Shown here in pieces: positions 8,090-17,746 of a stretch of DNA of 64,000 nt. The notes below the pieces were generated by a model, which searched no databases, had not been told where the DNA came from, and saw nothing but the letters and a program-made list of their open reading frames with translations. The stretch is from assembly GCF_040151475.1 (NCBI RefSeq), contig NZ_JBDKWG010000124.1:1-64000 (forward strand), given 5' to 3'. A program made the translations under genes and the position numbers. Source of the DNA: CAXBNB01 sp040151475 (GTDB lineage: Bacteria > Bacteroidota > Bacteroidia > Cytophagales > Cyclobacteriaceae). Each line of letters begins with the position of its first letter. Positions within the stretch are counted from its first letter, which is position 1.

Positions 8090-9199
8090 TTACTCAACCT
8101 GAGATTTTCCCTTTTTCAACGTAATTATCAACATAATTACTCCAATAGCAATCATCGGAATACTCAGCATCTGCCCCATATTGAGAGCCAAAGAATCCTC
8201 AAAAGCTTCCTGATTTTCCTTGAACATTTCATCGACAAATCGTGCAGACCAAAGGACGATCATCATAACGCTGAAAATAAACCCATCAGCAAACCTATGA
8301 CGATGATGATACCATATATGAAGCAGGAAAAGAAAAATGAATAAACAATACACAGATTCATACAGTTGAGCAGGATGCCTTGGAATACCCAGCGCATATA
8401 TGTCCGCATACTGAATACCTCTTTCTTTATACAACTTATAGTTAAGGGGTTGATTTGCATCCTGATAAAAATGTTCACTTAGAGCAGGATACCTCATGAA
8501 AGCAGATTTAATGTTCATGCCAATAAACGAAGCGGCTTCTTGCTCAGTGAGATCTGTTCCTTTTTCAAATTTCAATTGGATTGTAACAGAAACATGCCCC
8601 GGAATGTCACTTTTTGCCTCTCCCCCTTTCGAAAAGTTGACCTCTTCAATTCCTCTTTTAGCATCCAAAAACAATTCTTCAGCATTTCGGGCGAATACTA
8701 TCCCATAATCTGAACCGGTAGGTAACCCAATAATTTCAGAATTCATGAAATTACCAAAACGGATAAATAATCCTACCAGGCAAACGACCAAACCAACTTT
8801 GTCAAGCACCCATATATAGCTTTGATCTGCTTTTTTTCTGCTGTATAAATACAAGGCAACCAATATCCCTATAGCTCCACCGTGACTGGCCAGCCCACCT
8901 TCCCATATTTTAAGAATTTCCAAAGGGTTAGCCAGGTAATGAGAAGGGTTATAAAATAAGCAGTGTCCCAAACGAGCACCTACTATCACCGCCACCACCA
9001 TGTACATAGTGAGTTGATCAACGTCTTTTACATTTTTTCCTTCGGCTCTAAAAAACCACAACATAAACTGCTGACTGACGATAAAACCCAAGGCAAACAA
9101 CAAACCATACCATACTATTGGATGCTCATTGCCTCCGGGTAGGGGGATTCTAAATATGGTGGGGTCTGCACTCCAAATGATAAAGTTTAGCATTGTCAT
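8090..9199 (-). CDS. lgt: prolipoprotein diacylglyceryl transferase
   Basis: Lgt attaches diacylglycerol to the lipobox cysteine of prolipoproteins in the inner membrane. Membrane segments and the family signatures EGGLASHGGAIGI (His106) and RFGNFMNSEIIG are present, followed by the late PRHPAQLYE block. At 369 aa it is longer than the roughly 290 aa of enterobacterial Lgt. The extra length is a hydrophilic insertion of about 60 residues, around 172-265, in the loop before PRHPAQLYE. The gene follows trkH by 57 bp in the same direction. Many lipoproteins in this window (FKBPs and others) are its likely substrates. Confidence 0.93.
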   Translation of the reverse strand: MTMLNFIIWSADPTIFRIPLPGGNEHPIVWYGLLFALGFIVSQQFMLWFFRAEGKNVKDVDQLTMYMVVAVIVGARLGHCLFYNPSHYLANPLEILKIWEGGLASHGGAIGILVALYLYSRKKADQSYIWVLDKVGLVVCLVGLFIRFGNFMNSEIIGLPTGSDYGIVFARNAEELFLDAKRGIEEVNFSKGGEAKSDIPGHVSVTIQLKFEKGTDLTEQEAASFIGMNIKSAFMRYPALSEHFYQDANQPLNYKLYKERGIQYADIYALGIPRHPAQLYESVYCLFIFLFLLHIWYHHRHRFADGFIFSVMMIVLWSARFVDEMFKENQEAFEDSLALNMGQMLSIPMIAIGVIMLIITLKKGKSQVE

Positions 9200-9256
9200 A
9201 TTTCTTTATTTTTTTAAAACCTCCAACTATTCAATCAGATCTGGTTAGAGTTTTAA

Positions 9257-10711
9257 TCACAATTTTCTCCAAAAATAAGGAGTTAGGAGCATTAATACTG
9301 TAAATAATTCAAGTCTTCCTAAAAGCATTAAAAAAGCCAAAAACCACTTCCCAAACATTGGTAAATGGGCAAAATTATCCACGGGCCCTACACTTCCTAT
9401 ACCCGGGCCAACATTGCCCAAAGAAGTAGCTACTGATCCCATAGCCGTTTCCAAATCCACACCTAATGATGCCATAACGATCGATCCAATGGAAAAAATA
9501 GATATGTAGATCATGATGAATGCCAAGATATTGAAAGTAATATCTCTGGGTACTGCTATTCTATTGAATCTCACAGGTATGATAGCTGAAGGGTGCAACT
9601 GTCTTTTCAACTCAAGAATACTGTTTTTCAATAAAATGACATGACGTACAATTTTCACTCCTCCGGATGTTGATCCTGCTGACGCACCAATAAACAACAT
9701 AATGAAAAACAAAATGGTAATAAAAGACGACCACTGTGTATAATCTGCCGAAACAAACCCAGTGGTAGTCACCACAGATACCACCTGAAACAACCCATCT
9801 CTAAATGATTGCTCAAATCCTGTATCAGAGGTCAGGCTTATGGCAAAGGTAGTAATGGCAGTAAGTAACACGCATGTGCCAAGATAAAACCTAAACTCTT
9901 CATTTCTTATTACTTTTTTGAACTGCCCATGCAGACCAAAGTAAGTCATAGTAAAATTAGTTCCCGCCAAAAACATAAATAACACCATCACATACTGTAT
10001 GAATGGGGAGAAATGTGCAGCACTGGCATTTTTAGTAGAAAAACCACCAGTTGCCATAGTTGTCAACCCATGATTGAGTGCATCAAAAAAAGTCATGCCT
10101 CCAACCCAGAGCAATACTGTTTCCATACCTGTAAGCATCACATAGATCAACCACAAACGCTTAGCTGTCTCCTTTATTCTGGGTTGCAATTTGTCCGGTG
10201 AAATTCCGGGAGATTCTGCTACGAACAACTGCATGCCTCCAATGCCCAGAATAGGAAGAATTGCCACAGCCAACACTATAATTCCCATACCTCCTATCCA
10301 TTGCGTAAGACTTCTCCAAAAAAGAATGCCTTTATGTACACTTTCTATATCCGTTAAGATACTAGCCCCGGTGGTAGTATAGCCCGAGATGGTTTCAAAA
10401 AATGCATCGGTAAAATTTGGAATGGCTCCACTTAAAATATATGGCAGTGCACCAAAACAAGACATGGATACCCAACCTAATGTCACAATAAGATAACCGT
10501 CTTTCTTCTTTAGTTCCTTATTGCTCAAATCCTTGGTTACAAACCACAAAATAGCTCCAACACAAATAGTTATCAGGCCTGACCAGTTTATGGCAATCAA
10601 ATCCCCTTCACCAAAGTACATGCTAAAAGGAATGCATAGTAACATAAAGACACCATTGAGCATCAGCAATAGCCCTATGATATTTATAATTACCTGATAG
10701 TTAAATCTCAT
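9257..10711 (-). CDS. trkH: Trk-type potassium uptake membrane subunit
   Basis: TrkH is the K+-translocating pore subunit of the Trk system. The 484-aa protein is strongly hydrophobic with repeated M-P-M units. Selectivity-filter-like glycine motifs are visible as SGYTTTGAS, MATGGFSTKN, VSVVTTTGFVSADY and SLGNVGPGIG. Its ATG overlaps the trkA stop (ATGA), so TrkA and TrkH are translationally coupled, as expected for two parts of one transporter. The length is normal. Confidence 0.95.
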   Translation of the reverse strand: MRFNYQVIINIIGLLLMLNGVFMLLCIPFSMYFGEGDLIAINWSGLITICVGAILWFVTKDLSNKELKKKDGYLIVTLGWVSMSCFGALPYILSGAIPNFTDAFFETISGYTTTGASILTDIESVHKGILFWRSLTQWIGGMGIIVLAVAILPILGIGGMQLFVAESPGISPDKLQPRIKETAKRLWLIYVMLTGMETVLLWVGGMTFFDALNHGLTTMATGGFSTKNASAAHFSPFIQYVMVLFMFLAGTNFTMTYFGLHGQFKKVIRNEEFRFYLGTCVLLTAITTFAISLTSDTGFEQSFRDGLFQVVSVVTTTGFVSADYTQWSSFITILFFIMLFIGASAGSTSGGVKIVRHVILLKNSILELKRQLHPSAIIPVRFNRIAVPRDITFNILAFIMIYISIFSIGSIVMASLGVDLETAMGSVATSLGNVGPGIGSVGPVDNFAHLPMFGKWFLAFLMLLGRLELFTVLMLLTPYFWRKL

Positions 10712-12048
10712 TTGAAAAATCCTTCAACCGTTCGAATGCATTCTGGTTTAGACAATACAACGACCCTGTCTTTTTCTTTAAATCTAAAGTTACCTCTTAC
10801 TGTAATCCCCTGATTGTTTCTTATCACCCCACCAATAATGGCAGATTTAGGAAAATTGAGATCTTTTATTTCTACATCAAGAATCTTAGAATTAGGTTTT
10901 ACTTCAAATTCCACCAATTCTCCATCTACACCATGAATACTGATAAGATTAAGCACCTCTCCCTTTCTGATATGCCTGAAAATAAAGCTCGCAGCAATTA
11001 GCTTCTTGTTGATCATTGTATCCACGCCTATATTCTGAGACAGGTGGATATAATCTATATTTTCTACCAGTGCAATGGTCTTTTTGACATTATGATTTTT
11101 TGCTACAAGAGAAGTAATAATGTTCGTTTCGGAGTTTCCGGTTACAGCAATAAAAGCATCCATATCCCCTATTCCTTCTTCCTGAAGGAGTTCAACATCA
11201 CGTCCATCACCATTAATGATAAGTGTATCCTGAAGTTGATCAGCAAGTTCAAAACACTTGTCTTTATCCTGTTCAATCAGTTTAATCTTATACTTGCTGC
11301 TCAACTGCATGGCAGTTTGGATGCCAATTTTGCTACCACCCAGGATCATCAGATTCTTAACGGGTGTTCTTGTTTTACCAGAAAGATTCATCACCCGTTC
11401 CAAACCATCCGGTTGGGTGATAAAATATGCATGATCGTTCAACATGAATTTATTAGTTCCATGCGGAATAATAGTTTCATTGCCCCTCAATATAGCTACA
11501 GTGTTGAAATTACGATCTGGGTTTAAATACGCAGTATCTGCAAGCGATTGATTGAGCAATTCTGAATCTTCATCAATCGTAACTCCTACCAAAGAAAGTA
11601 TTCCCTTTTCGAATTCAAACGTATCAGTCAGGGCTGTTTCCTTAAGTAGTTTTTTAATCTCCTTTGCCGCAAGGGACTCTGGAGAAATTACTTCGTCTAT
11701 CCCTATAGACTTTAGATTCAATATATCCTTTTTGTGCAAAAATTCGGTATTTGATATCCTTGCGATGGTTTTTTTTGCTCCCAGATTCTTTCCAATGATT
11801 GCTGTGGAAATATTTGTGCTTTCAGATTCCGTAACAGCAATAAGCAAATCGGCCTTTGATATCTTTGCATCCTCCAGTATTTTGTAGGAGGTAGAACTCC
11901 CCTTGATAGTGTTTACATCAAGATGATTGGAGATGTATTGGAGTTTTGAGCTATCAAGATCAATGATATTGATATCGTGCTCTTCAATAGCCAGTAGTTT
12001 TGCCAAATGGAATCCAACATCTCCTGCACCGGCAATTATAATTCTCAT
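10708..12048 (-). CDS. trkA: Trk system NAD-binding regulatory subunit
   Basis: TrkA is the cytosolic gating subunit of the Trk K+ channel. The 446-aa protein contains two RCK_N/RCK_C pairs. The first Rossmann motif is IIIAGAGDVGFHLA at the very N-terminus and the second, MILGGSKIGIQTA, is in the middle. Two C-terminal TrkA_C lobes bind regulatory ligands. It is the first gene of the trkA-trkH pair, and lgt may follow on the same mRNA. A perfect -7 element precedes it. Confidence 0.95.
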   Translation of the reverse strand: MRIIIAGAGDVGFHLAKLLAIEEHDINIIDLDSSKLQYISNHLDVNTIKGSSTSYKILEDAKISKADLLIAVTESESTNISTAIIGKNLGAKKTIARISNTEFLHKKDILNLKSIGIDEVISPESLAAKEIKKLLKETALTDTFEFEKGILSLVGVTIDEDSELLNQSLADTAYLNPDRNFNTVAILRGNETIIPHGTNKFMLNDHAYFITQPDGLERVMNLSGKTRTPVKNLMILGGSKIGIQTAMQLSSKYKIKLIEQDKDKCFELADQLQDTLIINGDGRDVELLQEEGIGDMDAFIAVTGNSETNIITSLVAKNHNVKKTIALVENIDYIHLSQNIGVDTMINKKLIAASFIFRHIRKGEVLNLISIHGVDGELVEFEVKPNSKILDVEIKDLNFPKSAIIGGVIRNNQGITVRGNFRFKEKDRVVVLSKPECIRTVEGFFK

Positions 12049-12074
12049 GTAGTAGCTGCTATGAAATAAGAGTG

Positions 12075-12082
12075 CAAATATA
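12075..12082 (-). promoter_or_regulatory. -7 promoter element for trkA-trkH
   Basis: TATATTTG on the minus strand is an exact TAnnTTTG match about 27 bp upstream of the trkA ATG. No good -33 TTG is seen at standard spacing. Confidence 0.45.
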
Positions 12083-12200
12083 AAAAACTCTATTCCGGTA
12101 AAACTAATAAGCGAACATATAAATCAGGTTTAACTAAGATTCAATAGAAATTAAGGAGATTTACTGCTTTTCTTCCATTTGATTTTTTGCCGGAATTGTT

Positions 12201-13361
12201 TTAAAGTCTCTGTTTCTTCAAAGGGTAAATAGCAATCAACCCCAGAATAGGTCCCGGAAGTAAAACCAGTATAACATTACTAATATCGAAATAACCAATG
12301 AGATAATTTAAAGTGTAAATACTTGCAATCGAAACTGTATAGCCAATACAGTTCATTAAAATAAGGCCTGACCCAATCTGACTTTTGGGAGTTGTTATAG
12401 CTGCCAACGCAGAAAATTGTGGAGAATCACCTACTACCACCCATCCCCAAACCAGCATGTAGGTAAAAAACACAGGCAAAGGAAATTGGATGAAAACAGG
12501 AAATAGAATGATACACAATCCTGAACCCAATAAATTGACCCATGCTACGAAAGCACTGCCCCACTTTTCTGACAATATCCCTCCAACTGAAGACCCTATG
12601 GCTCCACTACCAATAATTAGAAAAGTCCATAAAGATATATTGTCAACAGTACCTCGATGATGCGCCAAAAGAGTAGGAATAAATGCCCAAAAAGTATAAA
12701 GTTCCCATTGATGTCCAAAATAACCGAAAGAAGCAGACCTGTATCCACTGGATTTAAACAATGTACCAATACCACCCGGATTAAACTTTGCCATAGGCTG
12801 ACGATATGGTCCGTCTTTGATAAAAAACAACACCAAAAAACCTCCTGCGCACACCAAAATGGATACAACTCCCAACACCACAGACCATTCCAACTGACTG
12901 CCAAGTGCTCTGATTAAACTGGGAAATGCTGTACCCAATACCAATGCTCCTACCAAATATCCAATAGCCTTACCCAACTCGTCTTTGTACCAGTCGGCAG
13001 CTATCTTCATGCCAATGGGATAAATACCTGCCAGCATAACACCCGTCAAAAATCTGGTAATCACAACAGATAACAACTCCTTTGGAAGGAAATAAATAGA
13101 AGCATTAAAAACAGCTCCTACAATAGAGCAAACAAAAAAAACCTTGGACGGGCTAAACCGGTCAGCTACTGCCGTAAATGCAAAAACCAAAGTACCAATG
13201 ATAAACCCTGCCTGCACGGCGGAGGTCACACTACCAAGATCACCAGGTTTTAACCCCATCTCTATGATCAAATCAGGCATTATTGCATTTCCTGCAAACC
13301 ATAGAGAAGTGCCTGCAAACTGGGAAAAAATAATTAAAAAAAGTATTCGCTTGGATTTCAA
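12201..13361 (-). CDS. MFS transporter
   Basis: This 386-aa major facilitator has about twelve hydrophobic segments. The N-terminal half carries the TSLWFAGNAI and SVTSAVQAGFIIGTL segments, and a loop with ADRFSPSKVFF stands in the position of the MFS A-motif. The substrate cannot be read from the sequence. The frame begins with TTG: the next Met (residue 28) would remove the first helix, and AAGGAG lies about 14 bp before the TTG. It diverges from the GntP-RidA-aldolase-dipeptidase unit across a 210-bp spacer, so a related substrate or shared regulation is possible but unproven. Confidence 0.82.
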   Translation of the reverse strand: MKSKRILFLIIFSQFAGTSLWFAGNAIMPDLIIEMGLKPGDLGSVTSAVQAGFIIGTLVFAFTAVADRFSPSKVFFVCSIVGAVFNASIYFLPKELLSVVITRFLTGVMLAGIYPIGMKIAADWYKDELGKAIGYLVGALVLGTAFPSLIRALGSQLEWSVVLGVVSILVCAGGFLVLFFIKDGPYRQPMAKFNPGGIGTLFKSSGYRSASFGYFGHQWELYTFWAFIPTLLAHHRGTVDNISLWTFLIIGSGAIGSSVGGILSEKWGSAFVAWVNLLGSGLCIILFPVFIQFPLPVFFTYMLVWGWVVVGDSPQFSALAAITTPKSQIGSGLILMNCIGYTVSIASIYTLNYLIGYFDISNVILVLLPGPILGLIAIYPLKKQRL

Positions 13362-13571
13362 CAGAATAAAATTAACTCCTTTTTAGAAAGGTAAAGGACA
13401 GATTTAATTGGTCTCAATGACAATAATATTAAAGTAATCTTCCTCCTCAAAAGAAACACGTAGTTCTTCCCATAAAGAAAGTTGATCGGCATTATTTTTT
13501 TATACAAATTACAAAATTGTATTAGGAAAAACCAGGACTTTTAATTCTGTCCTGACCACCAATTCATCACT

Positions 13572-14891
13572 ATGGACATAATTATTGTACTACTTGGAAT
13601 ATTGACACTCTTACTTCTCATCCTTGTGTTGCGATTAAATGCTTTTATTGCTTTTGTCATCATATCCCTTTTGGTTGGATTGGCAGAAGGAATGCCATTG
13701 GAAAAAGTAGCTTCATCTATCCAAACCGGTATGGGAAGCACTTTGGGCTTTTTAGTAGTCATACTGGGTTTTGGAGCTATGCTGGGGAAACTGGTAGCAG
13801 AAAGTGGTGCTGCACAACGTATCACCACCCAACTCACCGCTACTTTTGGAGTAAAAAACATCCAATGGGCACTGGTTCTTACCGGATTCATTGTAGGCAT
13901 TCCAATGTTTTATTCTGTTGGGTTTATTATTCTTGTTCCGTTGGTATTTACCATAGCAAATACTACCAGGCTACCATTACTCTATGTGGGATTACCTATG
14001 TTAGCGGCATTGTCCGTTACACATGGATACCTGCCTCCACATCCGGCTCCAACCGCAATAGCCATCATGTTCCATGCAGATATTGGCAAAACCCTGATTT
14101 ATGGAATTATGGTAGCCATACCAGCCATAGTAGTTGCCGGGTCGTTGTTTTCACGTACTTTAACCAAACTGAATCCCAAACCTTCAGAGAAGTTCTTCAA
14201 AGCCAATCCCACCCAAGACAATTTACCTTCGATGTTTACCAGTGTTTTCACAGCCCTTTTTCCGGTCTTGCTGATAGGTAGCTCCGCCATCCTGCAATTT
14301 CTCCTCGAAGATGGCTCGCCCCTAAAAAATACAGTAACCCAATTAGGTAATCCTTTGTTGGCCATGCTTCTTGCCGTACTGTTGGCAATAGTAACTCTGG
14401 GCATCAGAAGGGGAAGGAAAATGGATGATATTATGAACTCACTGGTAGAATCCGTTTCAGGAATTACCATGATTCTGTTGATCATAGCCGGAGCTGGAGC
14501 ATTAAAACAGGTATTGACAGATAGTGGTGTCAGCGAATATGTAGCTTCCTCTCTCCAGCACACAAACATTCATCCACTTGTACTGGCTTGGCTTATTGCT
14601 GCCATCATCCGAGTTTGTGTGGGGTCAGCTACTGTAGCAGGGCTTACTGCTTCAGGGATCATGTTGCCCTTTCTTTCTATGTCTAATGTTAGTCCCGAGC
14701 TAATGGTACTTGCTATCGGTTCTGGCAGCCTCATGTTTTCTCATGTCAATGATGGCGGTTTTTGGATGTTCAAAGAATACTTTAACCTCACCATCAAAGA
14801 GACTCTTTCCTCCTGGACAATTATGGAGACAATCGTTTCAGTAATGGGATTACTGGGAGTTCTTTGTATCAATTATTTACTTTTTTCATAA
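13572..14891 (+). CDS. GntP-family gluconate/organic acid:H+ symporter
   Basis: The 439-aa polytopic membrane protein is of the GntP type. Characteristic segments include GFGAMLGKLVAESGAAQRIT near residue 60-80, the PPHPAPTAIA loop, VGSATVAGLTASG, and the C-terminal HVNDGGFWMFKEYF. GntP proteins import gluconate, D-serine or other hydroxy acids. The company it keeps (RidA, D-threonine-aldolase-like enzyme, dipeptidase) suggests a hydroxy-amino acid such as D-threonine or D-serine rather than gluconate, because no gluconate kinase is nearby. It is the first gene of a four-gene plus-strand unit. Confidence 0.9.
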   Translation: MDIIIVLLGILTLLLLILVLRLNAFIAFVIISLLVGLAEGMPLEKVASSIQTGMGSTLGFLVVILGFGAMLGKLVAESGAAQRITTQLTATFGVKNIQWALVLTGFIVGIPMFYSVGFIILVPLVFTIANTTRLPLLYVGLPMLAALSVTHGYLPPHPAPTAIAIMFHADIGKTLIYGIMVAIPAIVVAGSLFSRTLTKLNPKPSEKFFKANPTQDNLPSMFTSVFTALFPVLLIGSSAILQFLLEDGSPLKNTVTQLGNPLLAMLLAVLLAIVTLGIRRGRKMDDIMNSLVESVSGITMILLIIAGAGALKQVLTDSGVSEYVASSLQHTNIHPLVLAWLIAAIIRVCVGSATVAGLTASGIMLPFLSMSNVSPELMVLAIGSGSLMFSHVNDGGFWMFKEYFNLTIKETLSSWTIMETIVSVMGLLGVLCINYLLFS

Positions 14892-14931
14892 AACACATAT
14901 ACTTCAACAAGTAAAAATTTATTTTTATAAA

Positions 14932-15399
14932 ATGACACAAAATATTGAAGAAAGCATACTCAGGTTAGGTCTTGAGTTGCCGCCTGCACCACCGCCAGGT
15001 GGAGTCTATCGACCTATTACCATTGTAAACAATATGTTGTACGTTTCTGGTCATGGCCCCTGCCTTCCAGATACCTCGCTTATTAAAGGAGTGGTAGGGA
15101 AAGACCTTACAATAGAAGAAGGCAAAAATGCAGCCCGTCAAGTCGGATTGACAATGCTGGCTACTTTGAAAGACAACTTACCTGACATCAATAAAGTGAA
15201 AAGAGTAATTAAAGTATTGGGAATGGTCAATAGCGCACCTGATTTTCACCAGCATCCAATGGTCATCAACGGCTTTAGTGAACTAATGGCAGAAGTATTT
15301 GGTGAAGAAAATGGCCTGGGTGCAAGAAGTGCAGTTGGCATGATTTTACCAGGCAACATAGCTGTAGAGGTTGAAGCCATTTTCGAGTTACATTCTTAA
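14932..15399 (+). CDS. RidA/YjgF-family enamine-imine deaminase-like protein
   Basis: RidA proteins hydrolyse reactive enamine/imine intermediates released by PLP enzymes that act on serine or threonine. The 155-aa protein has the RidA fold with VNNMLYVSGHGP at the N-terminus and the GARSAVGM block, whose arginine binds the substrate carboxylate in the family. It is longer than the 128-aa archetype, with an extended proline-rich N-terminus (PPAPPPGG). Its place between a permease and a PLP-dependent aldolase/dehydratase-like enzyme fits a role in clearing that enzyme's imine product. Confidence 0.88.
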   Translation: MTQNIEESILRLGLELPPAPPPGGVYRPITIVNNMLYVSGHGPCLPDTSLIKGVVGKDLTIEEGKNAARQVGLTMLATLKDNLPDINKVKRVIKVLGMVNSAPDFHQHPMVINGFSELMAEVFGEENGLGARSAVGMILPGNIAVEVEAIFELHS

Positions 15400-15451
15400 C
15401 AACTACTCATTTTTCAACTACAAGAATACCCCCTTTAAAAAAACTTTAAAC

Positions 15452-16555
15452 ATGGATCATTGGTACGAAATAAAAAATATTGATGAGATCCTCTCCCCAA
15501 GCCTGTTGATTTACCCAGACAGGGTCAGACACAACATTGAAAAAATGATTGAAATGGCGGGAGGAGTAGAAAGGTTGCGTCCACATGTGAAAACTCATAA
15601 ACTACCTCAACTAATATCCATGCAGGTAGATTATGGCATTAAAAAATTCAAATGTGCGACAATCGCTGAAGCAGAAATGGTGGCTCAAAACGGTGGAGAA
15701 GATATTCTCATAGCCCACCAATTGGTCGGCCCAAATATCAAGCGATTAGTTGCTCTTATCAGGCAATTTCCCAAAGTGCTGTTTTCTGCTATTGTGGACA
15801 ATGAAAAATCAGCCGGTTTACTGTCAAAACAAGCTCAGGAAGATCATGTAAACATTCCTGTTTTCGTCGATATAAATAGTGGAATGAACCGCTCTGGCAT
15901 ATCACCGGGGGATAAAGCACTTTCCTTATATAAATTAATAAATGAGTTACCGAACATAAGCAACGGCGGTCTCCATGTTTATGATGGACACATTCGTGAA
16001 ATCAGTTTTGACGACAGAAAAACGAAATGTGAAAAAGAATTTGGGGTAGTTCAGAATTTGATCAAAACCATCGAAGCTGAAAATCTGGAAATACCATCGG
16101 TCATAGCTTGTGGCAGCCCTACTTTTCCGGTTCATGCACAGCATAACGATCGGGATTTAAGTCCGGGCACTACCATCTTCTGGGATTATGGCTACAGTTC
16201 AAAGTTTAAAGATATGGATTTTTTACATGCTGCTGTGTTGCTTACACGTGTGGTCAGCAAACTTGAAAACAATCAGGCCTGTCTGGATTTGGGACATAAA
16301 TCCATAGCTTCAGAGATGCCACACCCAAGGGCAAAAATCATGGGAATAGACGACTTTGAAATGATCACTCATAGTGAAGAGCATTTGGTCATAAAAAATA
16401 AGGATAAAACTTACGAAGTAGAACAAGCATTTTATGCGATTCCAGTTCATATCTGCCCTACAGTTGCCCTGCACCACGAAGTATATGTCGTAGAAAACAA
16501 TGAAGTGGTGGACAAATGGGAAGTTGTGGCTAGAAAGAGAATGCTTAGTATTTGA
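15452..16555 (+). CDS. D-threonine aldolase/D-serine dehydratase-like PLP enzyme (alanine racemase fold)
   Basis: The 367-aa protein belongs to the DSD1/D-threonine aldolase family of fold-type III PLP enzymes. The likely Schiff-base lysine lies in the PHVKTHK motif (K47). A divalent-metal site near the C-terminus is suggested by CPTVALHHE (His341 and Glu343), where characterised aldolases have an HxD-type pair, so the exact chemistry is uncertain. It may cleave D-threonine-like beta-hydroxy amino acids to glycine and an aldehyde, or dehydrate them. The ATG at 15452 is chosen; a longer TTG-initiated frame would overlap ridA by 29 bp and add a non-family leader. Confidence 0.87.
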   Translation: MDHWYEIKNIDEILSPSLLIYPDRVRHNIEKMIEMAGGVERLRPHVKTHKLPQLISMQVDYGIKKFKCATIAEAEMVAQNGGEDILIAHQLVGPNIKRLVALIRQFPKVLFSAIVDNEKSAGLLSKQAQEDHVNIPVFVDINSGMNRSGISPGDKALSLYKLINELPNISNGGLHVYDGHIREISFDDRKTKCEKEFGVVQNLIKTIEAENLEIPSVIACGSPTFPVHAQHNDRDLSPGTTIFWDYGYSSKFKDMDFLHAAVLLTRVVSKLENNQACLDLGHKSIASEMPHPRAKIMGIDDFEMITHSEEHLVIKNKDKTYEVEQAFYAIPVHICPTVALHHEVYVVENNEVVDKWEVVARKRMLSI

Positions 16556-16576
16556 AATTAAATTTTTAAACAATTC

Positions 16577-17659
16577 ATGGTCACAAAAAACAAACCCCTC
16601 ATATTAGATTTTCACCTTGACCTTTCCATGAATGCACTGGAGTGGAACAGAGATCTTACCTGGTCGGTAGCGGAAATACGAGCGAAAGAAAAAGGAATGA
16701 CTGACAAGCCCGACAGGGGAAATGGTACAGTTACTTTTTCAGAGATGAGGGCTGGCAATATTGGGCTTTGTGTGGCAACATTGATTGCACGGTATGTCAA
16801 AAAAAGCAATAAGCTACCGGGATGGAATTCTCCTGAACAAGCCTGGGCACAAACTCAGGGACAACTTGCCTGGTACCGGGCTATGGAAGAAAAAGGACAA
16901 CTGGTGCAAATCACTAACCTTGCTGGCCTTGACTCACACCTACAGTTATGGGGAAATCCTACTATAGATACGCCAATAGGCTATATATTAAGTCTGGAGG
17001 GAGCTGATTCTATTGTCACTATTAATCACTTGGAAAGGGCCTATGAACAAGGACTCAGGGCAATAGGCCCTGCGCATTATGGCCCAGGCACGTATGCTCA
17101 GGGTACAGATGCCACCGGAGGAATTGGAGTAAAAGGAAAAGAATTGCTAAAAGAGGTCGAGAACCTCGGGATTATCCTGGATGCGACCCATCTATGTGAC
17201 AACAGCTTTTGGGAAGCCATGGACTGCTTCCACGGACATGTATGGGCAAGTCATCAAAATTGCAGGGCATTAGTCAACCACAACAGGCAGTTTTCTGACG
17301 AACAGCTAAAAGAACTAATCAGTAGAAATGCCGTCATCGGTTCTCCCTTGGATGCCTGGATGATGGTGTCGGGTTGGGAGCGTGGCAAATCCACACCTCG
17401 AAGCACAAGACTCTCTTTGGAAAGCATGATAGACCACATGGATCACATCTGTCAACTGGCCGGAAATGCCAATCATATTGCCATTGGTACTGATCTGGAT
17501 GGTGGATTCGGCACAGAGCAATGCCCGGCCGACTTAGATACAATAGCCGATCTTCAAAAACTTCCCAACATGCTTGCCATCAGAGGATACTCTCAAGATG
17601 ACATCAGTAGCGTCTTGCATGGCAATTGGTTAAGGTTTTTAAGAAGAGCGTGGGAATGA
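16577..17659 (+). CDS. M19-family membrane dipeptidase
   Basis: The 360-aa protein has the full binuclear-zinc ligand set of renal-dipeptidase-like enzymes: His13 and Asp15 (HLD), Glu141 (LSLEGAD), His205 (DATHL) and His226 (ASHQNCR). The family hydrolyses dipeptides, including those with a D-residue at the C-terminus. No signal peptide is seen, so it is probably cytosolic. It closes the permease-RidA-PLP enzyme unit, 21 bp after the aldolase-like gene. The likely role is to release a D- or hydroxy-amino acid that the upstream enzyme then breaks down. Confidence 0.9.
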   Translation: MVTKNKPLILDFHLDLSMNALEWNRDLTWSVAEIRAKEKGMTDKPDRGNGTVTFSEMRAGNIGLCVATLIARYVKKSNKLPGWNSPEQAWAQTQGQLAWYRAMEEKGQLVQITNLAGLDSHLQLWGNPTIDTPIGYILSLEGADSIVTINHLERAYEQGLRAIGPAHYGPGTYAQGTDATGGIGVKGKELLKEVENLGIILDATHLCDNSFWEAMDCFHGHVWASHQNCRALVNHNRQFSDEQLKELISRNAVIGSPLDAWMMVSGWERGKSTPRSTRLSLESMIDHMDHICQLAGNANHIAIGTDLDGGFGTEQCPADLDTIADLQKLPNMLAIRGYSQDDISSVLHGNWLRFLRRAWE

Positions 17660-17669
17660 GTTTCACTTT

Positions 17670-17708
17670 AAAAAAACAACCCTCCAAAAGTTTAAAATTT
17701 TTAGAGGG
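17670..17708 (-). terminator. hairpin with minus-strand U-tract downstream of hslV
   Basis: CCCTC (17680-17684) pairs with GAGGG (17704-17708), and inside them AAAA pairs with TTTT across one mismatch. On the minus strand the stem is followed by a T-rich run opposite 17670-17677. It may stop hslV transcription from entering the dipeptidase gene, although it is about 180 bp beyond the hslV stop. Confidence 0.45.
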
Positions 17709-17746
17709 CTCGAATATTCTTAGGAAAACTGGGGTACTATTATAGG

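Noticed and set aside
11044..11526. 160-codon frame antisense to trkA
   Set aside because: It is the complementary shadow of a well-supported gene and has no protein-like motif.
14099..14569. 156-codon frame antisense to the GntP gene
   Set aside because: Shadow of a membrane-protein gene; the residue pattern mirrors the helix codons.
15371..15451. Upstream extension of the D-threonine-aldolase-like protein
   Set aside because: It opens with TTG inside ridA and adds residues that do not resemble the family; the ATG at 15452 fits.
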